Source: JAJZEO01 sp964350315
GTDB lineage: Bacteria; Chlamydiota; Chlamydiia; Chlamydiales; 2-12-FULL-49-11
Assembly: GCA_964350315.1 (NCBI GenBank)
Contig: CAYGJD010000009.1
Coordinates: 1-64,000 of the forward strand
Direction of reading: 5' to 3'
Length of the DNA: 64,000 nt
The notes below the pieces were generated by a model, which was not told the DNA's origin, made no database searches, and was given only the letters and a program-made list of their open reading frames with translations. A program made the translations under genes and the position numbers. Of the stretch, positions 54,798 through 62,731 are shown piece by piece (position 1 is the stretch's first letter; each line of letters begins with the position of its first letter).

Positions 54798-57700
54798 ATG
54801 GATGAAGTTCCAACATTAGACCGAGTGTTTCAACCTGAGGCTCAACCACAGCCACAAGAACAGGGTTTCTTACGAAGAGCTGGAAATGGCATCTATAGTG
54901 TTCTAAGCTCCACTGGATCAGTCATCGGTTCTACTGCAACAAAACCAATAAGAGTGGCTGGAAATGCAACAGTACAAGGACTTGTTGCTGCCCTTCCAGG
55001 AGGATCGGTTGAAGGTCTGATAGAACAGATAGGGATCACCATTTCCGAAGAAGTTTCTGCTGCAAATGAGCAATTAAGCGATTTTACAAGTCTGCTCAAC
55101 AACTTGTACAAACAACTAAAGACAGCAAACAATCGAGAAGGTACTCTTTGGTCTATTATTGAAGTACAAAATGCTCTTGATTCTCTACTAACAGGTGATA
55201 ACACTAGCGTTATCCAGAGACTTCAGCAGATGTTTGTTGTGCCAGATGAATTAAGACTTAGCAAAACTCGTCCTAAACCTCCAAAAGTAGATCTTACATC
55301 CATCGAAGTTGTTATCGCCCGAATGAAAGTATTTAAAGAGAGACTTGCTCTCTATAAAGACATTTTAGAAGGCAAAGAGCACGCTTCAAAAAAAGAACTT
55401 ACTTCTCTTAGACTTGAATTAGCAAGATGGTTGAAAATTTCAACTTCTGAAGATGGTGAAGAACCTGTAGAACGTATAGAAACACCCTTAGTAGTAGAAA
55501 GTGATAGAATTGAAGAATTCCCTCTTGATGAACAAAGACAAATAGTTTCTCACCTACAAAATCCTCCACATCCAATCGATCCAAAAGAAGCATACAACCT
55601 GACAGGACTCGGAATTCTAGACTTCTTTTTAGAAATAAAGCTTCAAAGGCAGGGTAAATGGGTAAATGGAATTGAGAACTTAGGTGAAACCCTTGTCGGT
55701 GCAACCGCAAGAAAAGCAAGTGAGCTCTGGTACACTACACTAGGAATGCAATCATCTCGCTCTATAGCCTGTGATGACATTGACACACCCCCAATCCAAG
55801 ATTTAGATATCGTTATAATTAAAAAAAGCACACTTCATGCTGATGAGAGAATTGAAACCAGAATACAAAGAAGAAACATTCTAGCCCGTCCCCTATCTAT
55901 TGGAAGATTAATTGAGATTTTTACTGGGTACGTTGCTCATAATGAAAGCAACGGGATGTATGAAATCTGGGGAAAATCTCTTACTTTATACTTCACGCAT
56001 TTAGTCGGTTATCTTAAAGAAGAACATGCAGCTCACCCTCCAGGAGCAAGCGATCGCAATGCACAACGACAATATGATAAAACTCTTCAAGACATCGAAC
56101 GATCAATACAACTGCTTAATCAAACATTTAGCGTTGCAAACCCTACTACTGAATCTGTTCAAGAAACATTTAGAGTCATTGGAAATCTGATGAATGAACA
56201 CCCACTACTAGTTCTTCATGGTGTTAGGGAATTTGATTTAGGGAAAATGCTCGGAGCAGATGCGTTAACCGACCAATCATTCAAATCTACAATGCAGCGT
56301 ATCCGCGAAGGTATTCAAAAGGCTCAACGGGAAGAGACAACTACATTAAAAACACCTGAAGAAGAAAAAGCAACTTTTAATTTAAGACTTGAGGAGGCTG
56401 GAGAACTTGGCCACCTTTTTTCTCTCTACACAACAGTTGCAACTCTTTTAGGCGGTGACCTCTCATCAAGAATAAAATTCCATGAAATTTATTCTTCTAT
56501 TCCTAAGTCACGGAACGGAACTAACCTTTCTCCTAAAAAAATCTGCGAACTTTTTGAAGAAAAGCTCCGAACTGAATTAATTGATAACGCAGGTGATACT
56601 TGGATTATTACTCGATGGTTCTTAAAACTTCTTTTACCTATAATCAGCTGGGGCATCCATTTTGGAATTTCCCGAGCTGTTTCTGAAGCAAAAGAACAGA
56701 TTGCTTTATTTGTAAATGAACTCAAACCAGGAAAAGAATCAACTCCGGAAACAACTCTTGTTCGTTTAGAGGCTGCAGCAAAATGTATTTCAAGAGTCGT
56801 AAAAGATGATGGGCTCCGTGAAAAACTAAATGGACCTTATGGAGTTTATAAAGAAGGTCTTCTGAAAGGGAAGCATTTAGACACAGGCAGTAGTGACTCA
56901 ACACCAAAACAGATCTATGATACTTTTACAAACAACGTTATCGATCAATATATGCCCCCGATCGTAACATGCGTAGAAGCTATTAATAAATTCGATCTCT
57001 CTATTTCTAATACGATTGATAAAATAAATTTCTCGCCAATTAGAATACTTCTCTCTACTGCATCTATGGCAATTAGAATTCCTCTCTGGGGGATCTCCTT
57101 TATCTTTGTTCGACCGATTCAAAATACTATCAACTGGTCAATAAAAACTGGAACAAAGAAATTCCTTAGGTATATCGGTATTGTAGAAAACGCAATGGAA
57201 GCAGCCAAATCTGGCCTACAAGAAGAGAGAGCAAAACGTACAGGCATTACACCTATTATTGATAGATCTGTACTAGAGTTGTTACAGACATTATGGACTT
57301 CGCTACACACAAACGAAGCAGGAGAACTTGTTGAAACAAGTGAAATCGACTTCCAAAGCAAAACAGTCACAACTCCTCAAAGAAGACAAAAGCAAAAAAA
57401 TGCACAAAGCGCACTTTTTCAAGCTGTCCAAGATATCCAAAACATGAATACCAATGCAGATAGAGCGGTGCCTGCACCTTTTATCTCTGACATAATGAAC
57501 TACGTTATTGACAGAGCAAGAGATCTTGGTCTTGACGCCTCTTCTGATATTACAGTTGCAGCCCTTAATACTCTCACACAACCAAAAATGTTTTATCATA
57601 TGCTTAGTACTGGCTTAGATGCTGTGAACTCTTCTCTAAAAGAAAGCGGAACAGAGCTAGACTTAACAGATGATGATGAGGTTCGTAGGCAAATTAGTGA

Positions 57701-59240
57701 AATGGTCGAGCGCCTAGTTGCTCTTTCTATTCATAGAGCTGGAGATTTTGTTAGAGAAAAAGACCTCACCTGCAATGAAAACATCCAAATACATATTGAA
57801 GATATGAAACATCTGTTTTTACAACCAGCACTAGTTAGTCCAGAGCCTCTGCCCGGCGACCTAGATGATGAATTTGCAACTCCATCTGCTTCCCCTATAC
57901 CAGAAGGTGAGGAGGTAAAGAGTGATATGATTCATAAATGGAGTACGATTATCTCTGATTATACCGAGGACACTGAATGCGATGCAAAATTTAAGAAAAT
58001 GATTGGCATAAGAAAAGATCTTTTTAGCATCTTTAAATCACTCCAAGCAGACATTATTCGTCTAGAAAATGATAAGACAACTAGTAGCGCCTCTTTAAAT
58101 GTACATAAGAGACAATTAGACAAATTGATATCGGCTCTTCTTAAATTCCAGGATGATTATTTAAAAATATACAATAGAGCTATTTGCAAAAAATTCAGTC
58201 AAACACACGAAGAAGAACTTAAACAACTTGATATAGCGACTCACGCAGCAAATCAGGTTGCAGCACGTTTAAACAACTGCAGAATAGCACTAGAAACTTC
58301 TGGTGAAATTGGCGAAATCAGTTCGGCTGATCTTGATGGATGCGCTCAAGAGATCCAAAGAAGCGCACAAATTTTTCTCGATTTAAAAGCGACTTTTTTT
58401 GCACAAAGCACTGAATCATCAGAACTAACCGATTCTTTAATGACCTTGATTACAACAGCTGAAAATCAATTTTACTACTTAAAAGAACTTCATAAACACT
58501 TAAGCACCTATAAAGAAACCGCTGAATTTGTAAAAACACTACTTGGTGAAGAAGTTCACTTTAGACCTACTGAACAACAAGAAAGTTTAGAAGCAATCAT
58601 CTTAAAAAGCAGTAGGGGTGACCTTCAACAATACAGCTCTAACCTAAAAAAAGGTCTTTATAAAGCTTTTCCAGAATATTTACGAGAAGGGACAAAGGAT
58701 TTTGAAGTGGTCACTAAAGTCACCTCAACCCTTACAATCTTAGCTGGGCTAGACCCTTCGCAAAAAGAGACTATTTTAGCTCATATTCAGTCTCTTAAAA
58801 AACTCTTGCTTGTAACAATAGTACAACGCCAAACAGACACTTTAGGCATCGTTAATTTAGGTATTCAAGTAGCACAAAGTCGAGAGGCAGTAACAGCTAA
58901 AGAAATAGTTAAAATAAGAACTCACGGCGTAAGCTCAAGTCCCCATGGTTCTTCTGTGCAAGATGTAGAATTATTAAAACTATCTACAGGAGTTCGAGAA
59001 AACCTTAAACGACTCCATGTGGCAACAACAGGTCTAAAGGAGATTTCAGCAATCCAATGGAATCCGATGCCAGATCACACCTCAATTCCAATGGTTGGAA
59101 ACTTACTTTCCACTGCGAAAAGGGAGCTTGAAGATAAGATACTTGCGTTTTATACAGAACTAGCTTCTAACCCTGATATTATGAGTTTTCTAGCTCTAAG
59201 ACTCTTCTTTATCCCATTCAATCGGGGAACTGCGCAATAA
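54798..59240 (+). CDS. Giant protein of unknown family with two hydrophobic segments
   Basis: A 1,480-residue, mostly helical protein with no N-terminal signal peptide. It starts with a Pro/Gln-rich stretch, then a Gly/Ala/Val-rich amphipathic region (residues ~35-85). Two hydrophobic segments occur in the middle: near residues 602-630 (RWFLKLLLPIISWGIHFGI) and 746-776 (IRILLSTASMAIRIPLWGISFIF). Several predicted coiled-coil stretches follow (residues ~1070-1230), separated from the rest by an acidic Pro/Ser linker near 1010-1035. No enzymatic motif was found. Size, internal membrane segments and helical content resemble large chlamydial host-interaction proteins, which is inference. It has its own strong-looking promoter. 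Confidence 0.75.
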   Translation: MDEVPTLDRVFQPEAQPQPQEQGFLRRAGNGIYSVLSSTGSVIGSTATKPIRVAGNATVQGLVAALPGGSVEGLIEQIGITISEEVSAANEQLSDFTSLLNNLYKQLKTANNREGTLWSIIEVQNALDSLLTGDNTSVIQRLQQMFVVPDELRLSKTRPKPPKVDLTSIEVVIARMKVFKERLALYKDILEGKEHASKKELTSLRLELARWLKISTSEDGEEPVERIETPLVVESDRIEEFPLDEQRQIVSHLQNPPHPIDPKEAYNLTGLGILDFFLEIKLQRQGKWVNGIENLGETLVGATARKASELWYTTLGMQSSRSIACDDIDTPPIQDLDIVIIKKSTLHADERIETRIQRRNILARPLSIGRLIEIFTGYVAHNESNGMYEIWGKSLTLYFTHLVGYLKEEHAAHPPGASDRNAQRQYDKTLQDIERSIQLLNQTFSVANPTTESVQETFRVIGNLMNEHPLLVLHGVREFDLGKMLGADALTDQSFKSTMQRIREGIQKAQREETTTLKTPEEEKATFNLRLEEAGELGHLFSLYTTVATLLGGDLSSRIKFHEIYSSIPKSRNGTNLSPKKICELFEEKLRTELIDNAGDTWIITRWFLKLLLPIISWGIHFGISRAVSEAKEQIALFVNELKPGKESTPETTLVRLEAAAKCISRVVKDDGLREKLNGPYGVYKEGLLKGKHLDTGSSDSTPKQIYDTFTNNVIDQYMPPIVTCVEAINKFDLSISNTIDKINFSPIRILLSTASMAIRIPLWGISFIFVRPIQNTINWSIKTGTKKFLRYIGIVENAMEAAKSGLQEERAKRTGITPIIDRSVLELLQTLWTSLHTNEAGELVETSEIDFQSKTVTTPQRRQKQKNAQSALFQAVQDIQNMNTNADRAVPAPFISDIMNYVIDRARDLGLDASSDITVAALNTLTQPKMFYHMLSTGLDAVNSSLKESGTELDLTDDDEVRRQISEMVERLVALSIHRAGDFVREKDLTCNENIQIHIEDMKHLFLQPALVSPEPLPGDLDDEFATPSASPIPEGEEVKSDMIHKWSTIISDYTEDTECDAKFKKMIGIRKDLFSIFKSLQADIIRLENDKTTSSASLNVHKRQLDKLISALLKFQDDYLKIYNRAICKKFSQTHEEELKQLDIATHAANQVAARLNNCRIALETSGEIGEISSADLDGCAQEIQRSAQIFLDLKATFFAQSTESSELTDSLMTLITTAENQFYYLKELHKHLSTYKETAEFVKTLLGEEVHFRPTEQQESLEAIILKSSRGDLQQYSSNLKKGLYKAFPEYLREGTKDFEVVTKVTSTLTILAGLDPSQKETILAHIQSLKKLLLVTIVQRQTDTLGIVNLGIQVAQSREAVTAKEIVKIRTHGVSSSPHGSSVQDVELLKLSTGVRENLKRLHVATTGLKEISAIQWNPMPDHTSIPMVGNLLSTAKRELEDKILAFYTELASNPDIMSFLALRLFFIPFNRGTAQ

Positions 59241-59245
59241 AATAA

Positions 59246-59270
59246 GTCTATCTCCTAAAAAGAGATAGAC
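59246..59270. terminator. Bidirectional hairpin between convergent genes
   Basis: GTCTATCTC (59246-59254) and GAGATAGAC (59262-59270) form a perfect nine-base stem with a seven-base loop. It lies between the convergent ends of the 1,480-residue gene (59240) and the small lipoprotein gene (59280). On the minus strand it is followed by TTATTTTATT, a moderate T-tract. Confidence 0.6.
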
Positions 59271-59279
59271 TTACATAGA

Positions 59280-59438
59280 CTATCTTGCAGATGAATCTGC
59301 ATCAACTATTTGCTCAACTTGAGCAACACTTCTCGAGCCTCTTCGGCTACCTTGGCGTTTTTTATCTTGTTGTTGGTCGCAAGACACACAGCTAAATAAA
59401 AATGCTGTAAAAACACCCATTGAGATCCACTTTTTCAT
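59280..59438 (-). CDS. Small lipoprotein A
   Basis: A 52-residue peptide starting MKKWISMGVFTAFLFSCVSC. The hydrophobic core and the L-F-S-C / C-V-S-C sequence give a lipobox with Cys16 or Cys20. The mature part is about 33 residues, basic first (QDKKRQGSRRGSR) and acidic at the end. A perfect GGAGG lies upstream of the ATG. It is similar in size and design to the next small lipoprotein on the same strand (59671-59826). No family was recognised. Confidence 0.65.
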   Translation of the reverse strand: MKKWISMGVFTAFLFSCVSCDQQQDKKRQGSRRGSRSVAQVEQIVDADSSAR

Positions 59439-59465
59439 TGTACATCCTCCAATTAGATTTCGTTG

Positions 59466-59485
59466 TACTTTTTTCGAAAAAAGTA
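59466..59485. promoter_or_regulatory. Perfect 20-base palindrome in the leader of small lipoprotein A
   Basis: TACTTTTTTCGAAAAAAGTA is self-complementary over all 20 bases. On the minus strand it lies between a TATAAT box (59503-59498) and the GGAGG/ATG of small lipoprotein A, so it would be at the start of the transcript. It could be an operator or a leader hairpin. No convincing -35 box was found 17 bases from the TATAAT. Confidence 0.45.
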
Positions 59486-59621
59486 AGGAGACTTTTTATT
59501 ATATTTTTTCTAAAAAGCCCCCTTGTAGGCATTGAAAATCCCCCCGTGACGGATATTTCCAATTAACACCTAGAGTCTATTCACAATATCAAACACATTA
59601 TTGGCAATCAAAAAAAGAAAA

Positions 59622-59647
59622 AGCCTTAGCATTATATTGCTAAGGCT
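59622..59647 (-). terminator. Rho-independent terminator of small lipoprotein B
   Basis: On the minus strand AGCCTTAGCA pairs with TGCTAAGGCT (ten-base perfect stem, six-base loop), followed at once by a T-rich run (TTTTTCTTTTTT, 59621 downwards). It starts 24 bases after the stop of the lipoprotein gene at 59671, giving it a defined transcript end. Confidence 0.8.
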
Positions 59648-59670
59648 AGACGCTCAATAATTTAGCAATA

Positions 59671-59826
59671 TTACTTGCTGAATGTATCAAGCGAATCTAC
59701 CATTGACGTACATTTAGCACAGCGTCTGCAGCCTCGATTGTCATTTGATCTTTTATCACAATCGCCGCAGGATGCTAATGTTACGACAAAACCAGCTAAT
59801 AATGCTGATAGAATCCATCTTTTCAT
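59671..59826 (-). CDS. Small cysteine-rich lipoprotein B
   Basis: A 51-residue peptide starting MKRWILSALLAGFVVTLASC, a clean lipoprotein signal with lipobox L-A-S-C (Cys20). After the lipidated Cys there are four more cysteines within 20 residues in the order C-x(9)-C-x-x-C-x-x-C (Cys23, 33, 36, 39). AAGGAAGG lies before the ATG and a strong terminator follows. The design recalls the small cysteine-rich lipoprotein OmcA of Chlamydia, which is disulfide cross-linked in elementary bodies, but the sequence is shorter and not clearly homologous. Confidence 0.7.
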   Translation of the reverse strand: MKRWILSALLAGFVVTLASCGDCDKRSNDNRGCRRCAKCTSMVDSLDTFSK

Positions 59827-59962
59827 AGGGCCTTCCTTATTCTTAGTTAGTTAACTTAATTCAGAGGGGTCATCTGAAGATATTCCTCTCGAATCTACCT
59901 TTTAACAATAAGATTGCAGTTTTTTTTTGCAATTAGTCTTTGAGCTCATTACACTAAAAAAC

Positions 59963-61099
59963 ATGAAACCATCTATATTTATAGCGGCCACAAACCAACA
60001 TGAGGGTAAAACAACTGCCTGTTTAGGCATTTTATCGGGTCTTCTTAAACGTTATAAAGAGGTTGGATTCATCAAACCCGTTGGTCAAGAACATGTTACA
60101 ATTGACGATTCTATTGCTGTAGATAAAGATGTGATCTTATTTAAAAAATATTTCAACCTACAGGGAAAATATGAAGAAATGAGCCCCATTATCTTCAAAA
60201 AAGGGTTCACAAAAGATTTTATTGATGGAAAAATTGATGAAAATGAGCTCATTCGCAAAATTCACAGAGCATATCAAACACAAGAAGAAAGATGCGACTG
60301 CATGCTTGTAGAAGGCACAGGCCATGTAGGAGTTGGTTCAATCGCCGAAATCAACAATGCAAGAGTTGCCTCTTTACTTGGGCTTGATATCATTATGGTA
60401 ACCTCAGGAGGCCTTGGGTCTGCTTTTGACCTACTCTCTCTATCAAAAAACATGTGTGAGAAATATAATATAAAGATCAAAGGAGTCATCCTCAATAGAA
60501 TCCGCGAAGATAAAAGAGAAATGATCATCGATTATATGACAAGAGCCCTAAAAAGATGGGATATTCCCCTAATTGGCTGCATTCCTTACGATAAATTTCT
60601 AACAATGCCCACGATGAAAGATTTTGAAACGCTCTTCCACTCCCCACTCATTACCGGCAATGATCACAGGTTAAGACACTTTGAAACGAATCGTTTAGTT
60701 GCCACCTCTGTTGAAGCATACGAAAAACTGATTATTCCAAGTCAACTTGTAATTACCCCCTCATCACGTGAAGATATCGTATTTGCTACACTGAAGGCTC
60801 ATTGGAACTATAGAATCAAACACCCTAATGGAGATCTCAAAGCAGGGTTTATCTTTACAGGCAGTCTTCCACCCTCCCAACACATCATATCACAAATAGA
60901 CAAAGCCAATATTCCCATGTTATATGCTGCCAAAAGCAGCTTCGGTGCTATGAAAATGATTGCAAATTATACTGCGAAGATTAATTTCGAAGACCAAAAA
61001 AAGGTTCACGAAGCAATTTCTGTGATGGAGAACCACATAAATTTTGACTTATTATATGAAATCATGGAAAGCAGAGGCTCAAAACCTCGTCCTTTGTGA
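59963..61099 (+). CDS. BioD-like P-loop protein with DRTGG domain
   Basis: A 378-residue protein. The N-terminal half is a dethiobiotin-synthetase/CobB-like P-loop domain (IFIAATNQHEGKTTACLGIL, GFIKPVGQE, CMLVEGTGHVGVGSI, GLDIIMVTSGGLGSA, GVILNRI). The C-terminal half matches the DRTGG domain (LKAGFIFTGSLPPSQHII... IPMLYAAKSSFGAMKMI). The same two-domain unit is the N-terminal part of long phosphotransacetylases, but the catalytic Pta domain is missing. Function is not established. The ATG at 59963 starts at the P-loop strand; an upstream TTG would add 12 residues. Its 3' end overlaps the opposing RluA-family gene by 38 bases. Confidence 0.8.
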   Translation: MKPSIFIAATNQHEGKTTACLGILSGLLKRYKEVGFIKPVGQEHVTIDDSIAVDKDVILFKKYFNLQGKYEEMSPIIFKKGFTKDFIDGKIDENELIRKIHRAYQTQEERCDCMLVEGTGHVGVGSIAEINNARVASLLGLDIIMVTSGGLGSAFDLLSLSKNMCEKYNIKIKGVILNRIREDKREMIIDYMTRALKRWDIPLIGCIPYDKFLTMPTMKDFETLFHSPLITGNDHRLRHFETNRLVATSVEAYEKLIIPSQLVITPSSREDIVFATLKAHWNYRIKHPNGDLKAGFIFTGSLPPSQHIISQIDKANIPMLYAAKSSFGAMKMIANYTAKINFEDQKKVHEAISVMENHINFDLLYEIMESRGSKPRPL

Positions 61100-61883
61100 T
61101 ATAAGGCAACATATCTTCCGGAATCGGAGCTTCTATAACGGTTTTATTCTTTGTATGAGGATGAATAAATCTTATCTGATATGCATGTAAAAGCATCCTT
61201 GACGCAACTTTAGACGTCCCTTTATTATAATCATAGTCGCCCAGAATCGGTAAATTGATGGAAGATAAGTGTACACGAATTTGATGGGTTCTGCCCGTTT
61301 TTGGGAAAAGTGCAAGAACTGTTAGTCCATTTTTCTTCTTTACGACATGATACCTTGTAATAGCCTCTTTTCCATTCGGGGAAATATGCATTATTTTATG
61401 ACCATCATACCGCTTTTTCACCCCAATAGGAGAATCAATTATACCATCGTCGTCTTTTGGAGTTCCTTCAACAACCGCAAGATAAACTTTTCCCATCTCA
61501 CGATTTCGAAACAAATCATAGTAGGCTCTATCTTCTGATGTAAGCAAAACACCTGAGGTCTCTTTATCCAGCCTATGTAATGTATGAGATGAATTACATG
61601 AAACAAACGCGCTTTTATTGAAGGCGCACAAACTATCATCTTGATATAGGATAGGGAATTCGCTTTTTACAACGCGCTCTCCCTTTTCAATGGCAATTGT
61701 TACCCTGTCTCCTCTTTTCACTCGAAAGGAGCTAAATCTTTCAATTTTGCCATTTATATAACACCCATTCGCATCAATAGCACGTTTGACAGCCTTTCCT
61801 GAATAAGAAAGTCTACCTTTTAAGAACTGTAAAAGAGAGAGCCCATTTTCAAAGGGCTCTACTGTAATTATTTGATTTGTCAT
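61062..61883 (-). CDS. RluA-family pseudouridine synthase
   Basis: It converts specific uridines in rRNA or tRNA into pseudouridine. An S4-like domain covers the first ~75 residues (SLLQFLKGRLSYSGKAVKRAIDANGCYINGK). The catalytic motif is LHRLDKETSGVLL with the nucleophilic Asp, followed by YLAVVEG, the HQIRVHLSSI block (GRTHQIRVH) and ILGDYDY. At 273 residues it is somewhat short for RluD. Which uridine it targets cannot be read from sequence. It follows ssb with a 22-base gap. Confidence 0.92.
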   Translation of the reverse strand: MTNQIITVEPFENGLSLLQFLKGRLSYSGKAVKRAIDANGCYINGKIERFSSFRVKRGDRVTIAIEKGERVVKSEFPILYQDDSLCAFNKSAFVSCNSSHTLHRLDKETSGVLLTSEDRAYYDLFRNREMGKVYLAVVEGTPKDDDGIIDSPIGVKKRYDGHKIMHISPNGKEAITRYHVVKKKNGLTVLALFPKTGRTHQIRVHLSSINLPILGDYDYNKGTSKVASRMLLHAYQIRFIHPHTKNKTVIEAPIPEDMLPYITKDEVLSLCFP

Positions 61884-61905
61884 TTAAGATACTAAGAGAT
61901 TTTCC

Positions 61906-62367
61906 TTAAAAAGGAATTTCATCATCTCCTGAAGAAGCTCCTCCTCCAAATGAATTCTCAAAGGCAGGTGCTTCGAATCCAGAACCGCCGCCATAATTGT
62001 TTGAAGATTGATTTCCACCTTGGTTAACATTCGACTGACCTGATTCACCATCTCCACCTTTTCCACGTCCAAAAGGACTAAAAGAAAGATTAAAAGCATT
62101 TATTGCCATCGAGACTTGTGGTTTACCTTCTCTATCTGTGTAAATTTCAGGTTTCATAAGCTCACCTAACACAACAACAGAACTTCCCTTTTTCAAATAA
62201 GAAATTAACTTATCAAATTGTTCACCCCAAATTGTTACTTTCCACCAAATCGTCTCATCTTTTCGCGCTTTTGCAGCGACTCTTAAAGTAGTTACTTTTT
62301 GACCAGAAGATGTGAAACGAACTTCAGGATCTGTACCTAAATGTCCAGCAACAGTAATATGATTCAT
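61906..62367 (-). CDS. ssb: Single-stranded DNA-binding protein
   Basis: A 153-residue SSB that coats single-stranded DNA in replication and repair. The OB-fold has ITVAGHLGTDPEVRFTSSGQKVTTLRVA and IWWKVTIWGEQFDKLISYLKKGSSVVVLGEL. A Gly/Asn/Gln-rich linker (residues ~103-145) leads to the acidic protein-interaction tail DDEIPF. A frame inside it on the same strand (61884-62099) is not a gene. A HolC-like partner, which binds this tail in E. coli, is encoded at 19.6 kb. Confidence 0.95.
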   Translation of the reverse strand: MNHITVAGHLGTDPEVRFTSSGQKVTTLRVAAKARKDETIWWKVTIWGEQFDKLISYLKKGSSVVVLGELMKPEIYTDREGKPQVSMAINAFNLSFSPFGRGKGGDGESGQSNVNQGGNQSSNNYGGGSGFEAPAFENSFGGGASSGDDEIPF

Positions 62368-62731
62368 AACAAAACGTCCTTTTCTTATTCAGTGATGATA
62401 GAACAAAGTTTATCACGTTCCATCGCTTTTTTAAACAGATTTTTTCCTTTCCAAATATCAATGCAATTTTCAACTTAGGCTCAATGGATAACTATGACAT
62501 TGCTAAAATCAAGTAAATAATTAAACAAACTATTGAACTCGTTTTTGTTCCCATAAAATTCTTTCCAAAGCGCAGGTGAAATCTGATTTGGTAAGCAAAT
62601 ATCTGCATAAAAAATCTAAAATTTTTCTTTTTAAGAAGAGTTCATAAAAAAAACTTCAAATAATTAGACAAAAAAACTCTATTCGTTTAGAACCAAACTT
62701 TGATATTAAATTAAAAGTTTACACAAAAACG
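62368..62731. other. Intergenic region, no gene seen
   Basis: The 364 bases between the divergent ssb and the large gene at 62732 are very AT-rich. I see no reading frame with convincing start signals, no tRNA and no stable T-tailed hairpin. Promoters for both flanking genes must lie here, but no box pair close to the consensus was evident. Confidence 0.5.

Noticed and set aside
61884..62099. Minus-strand 71-codon frame within ssb
   Set aside because: Shadow frame of the Gly/Asn-rich ssb linker.
62480..62600. Tiny hydrophobic minus-strand peptide of about 20 codons starting MGTKTSS
   Set aside because: Too short, weak ribosome-binding site, no further support.
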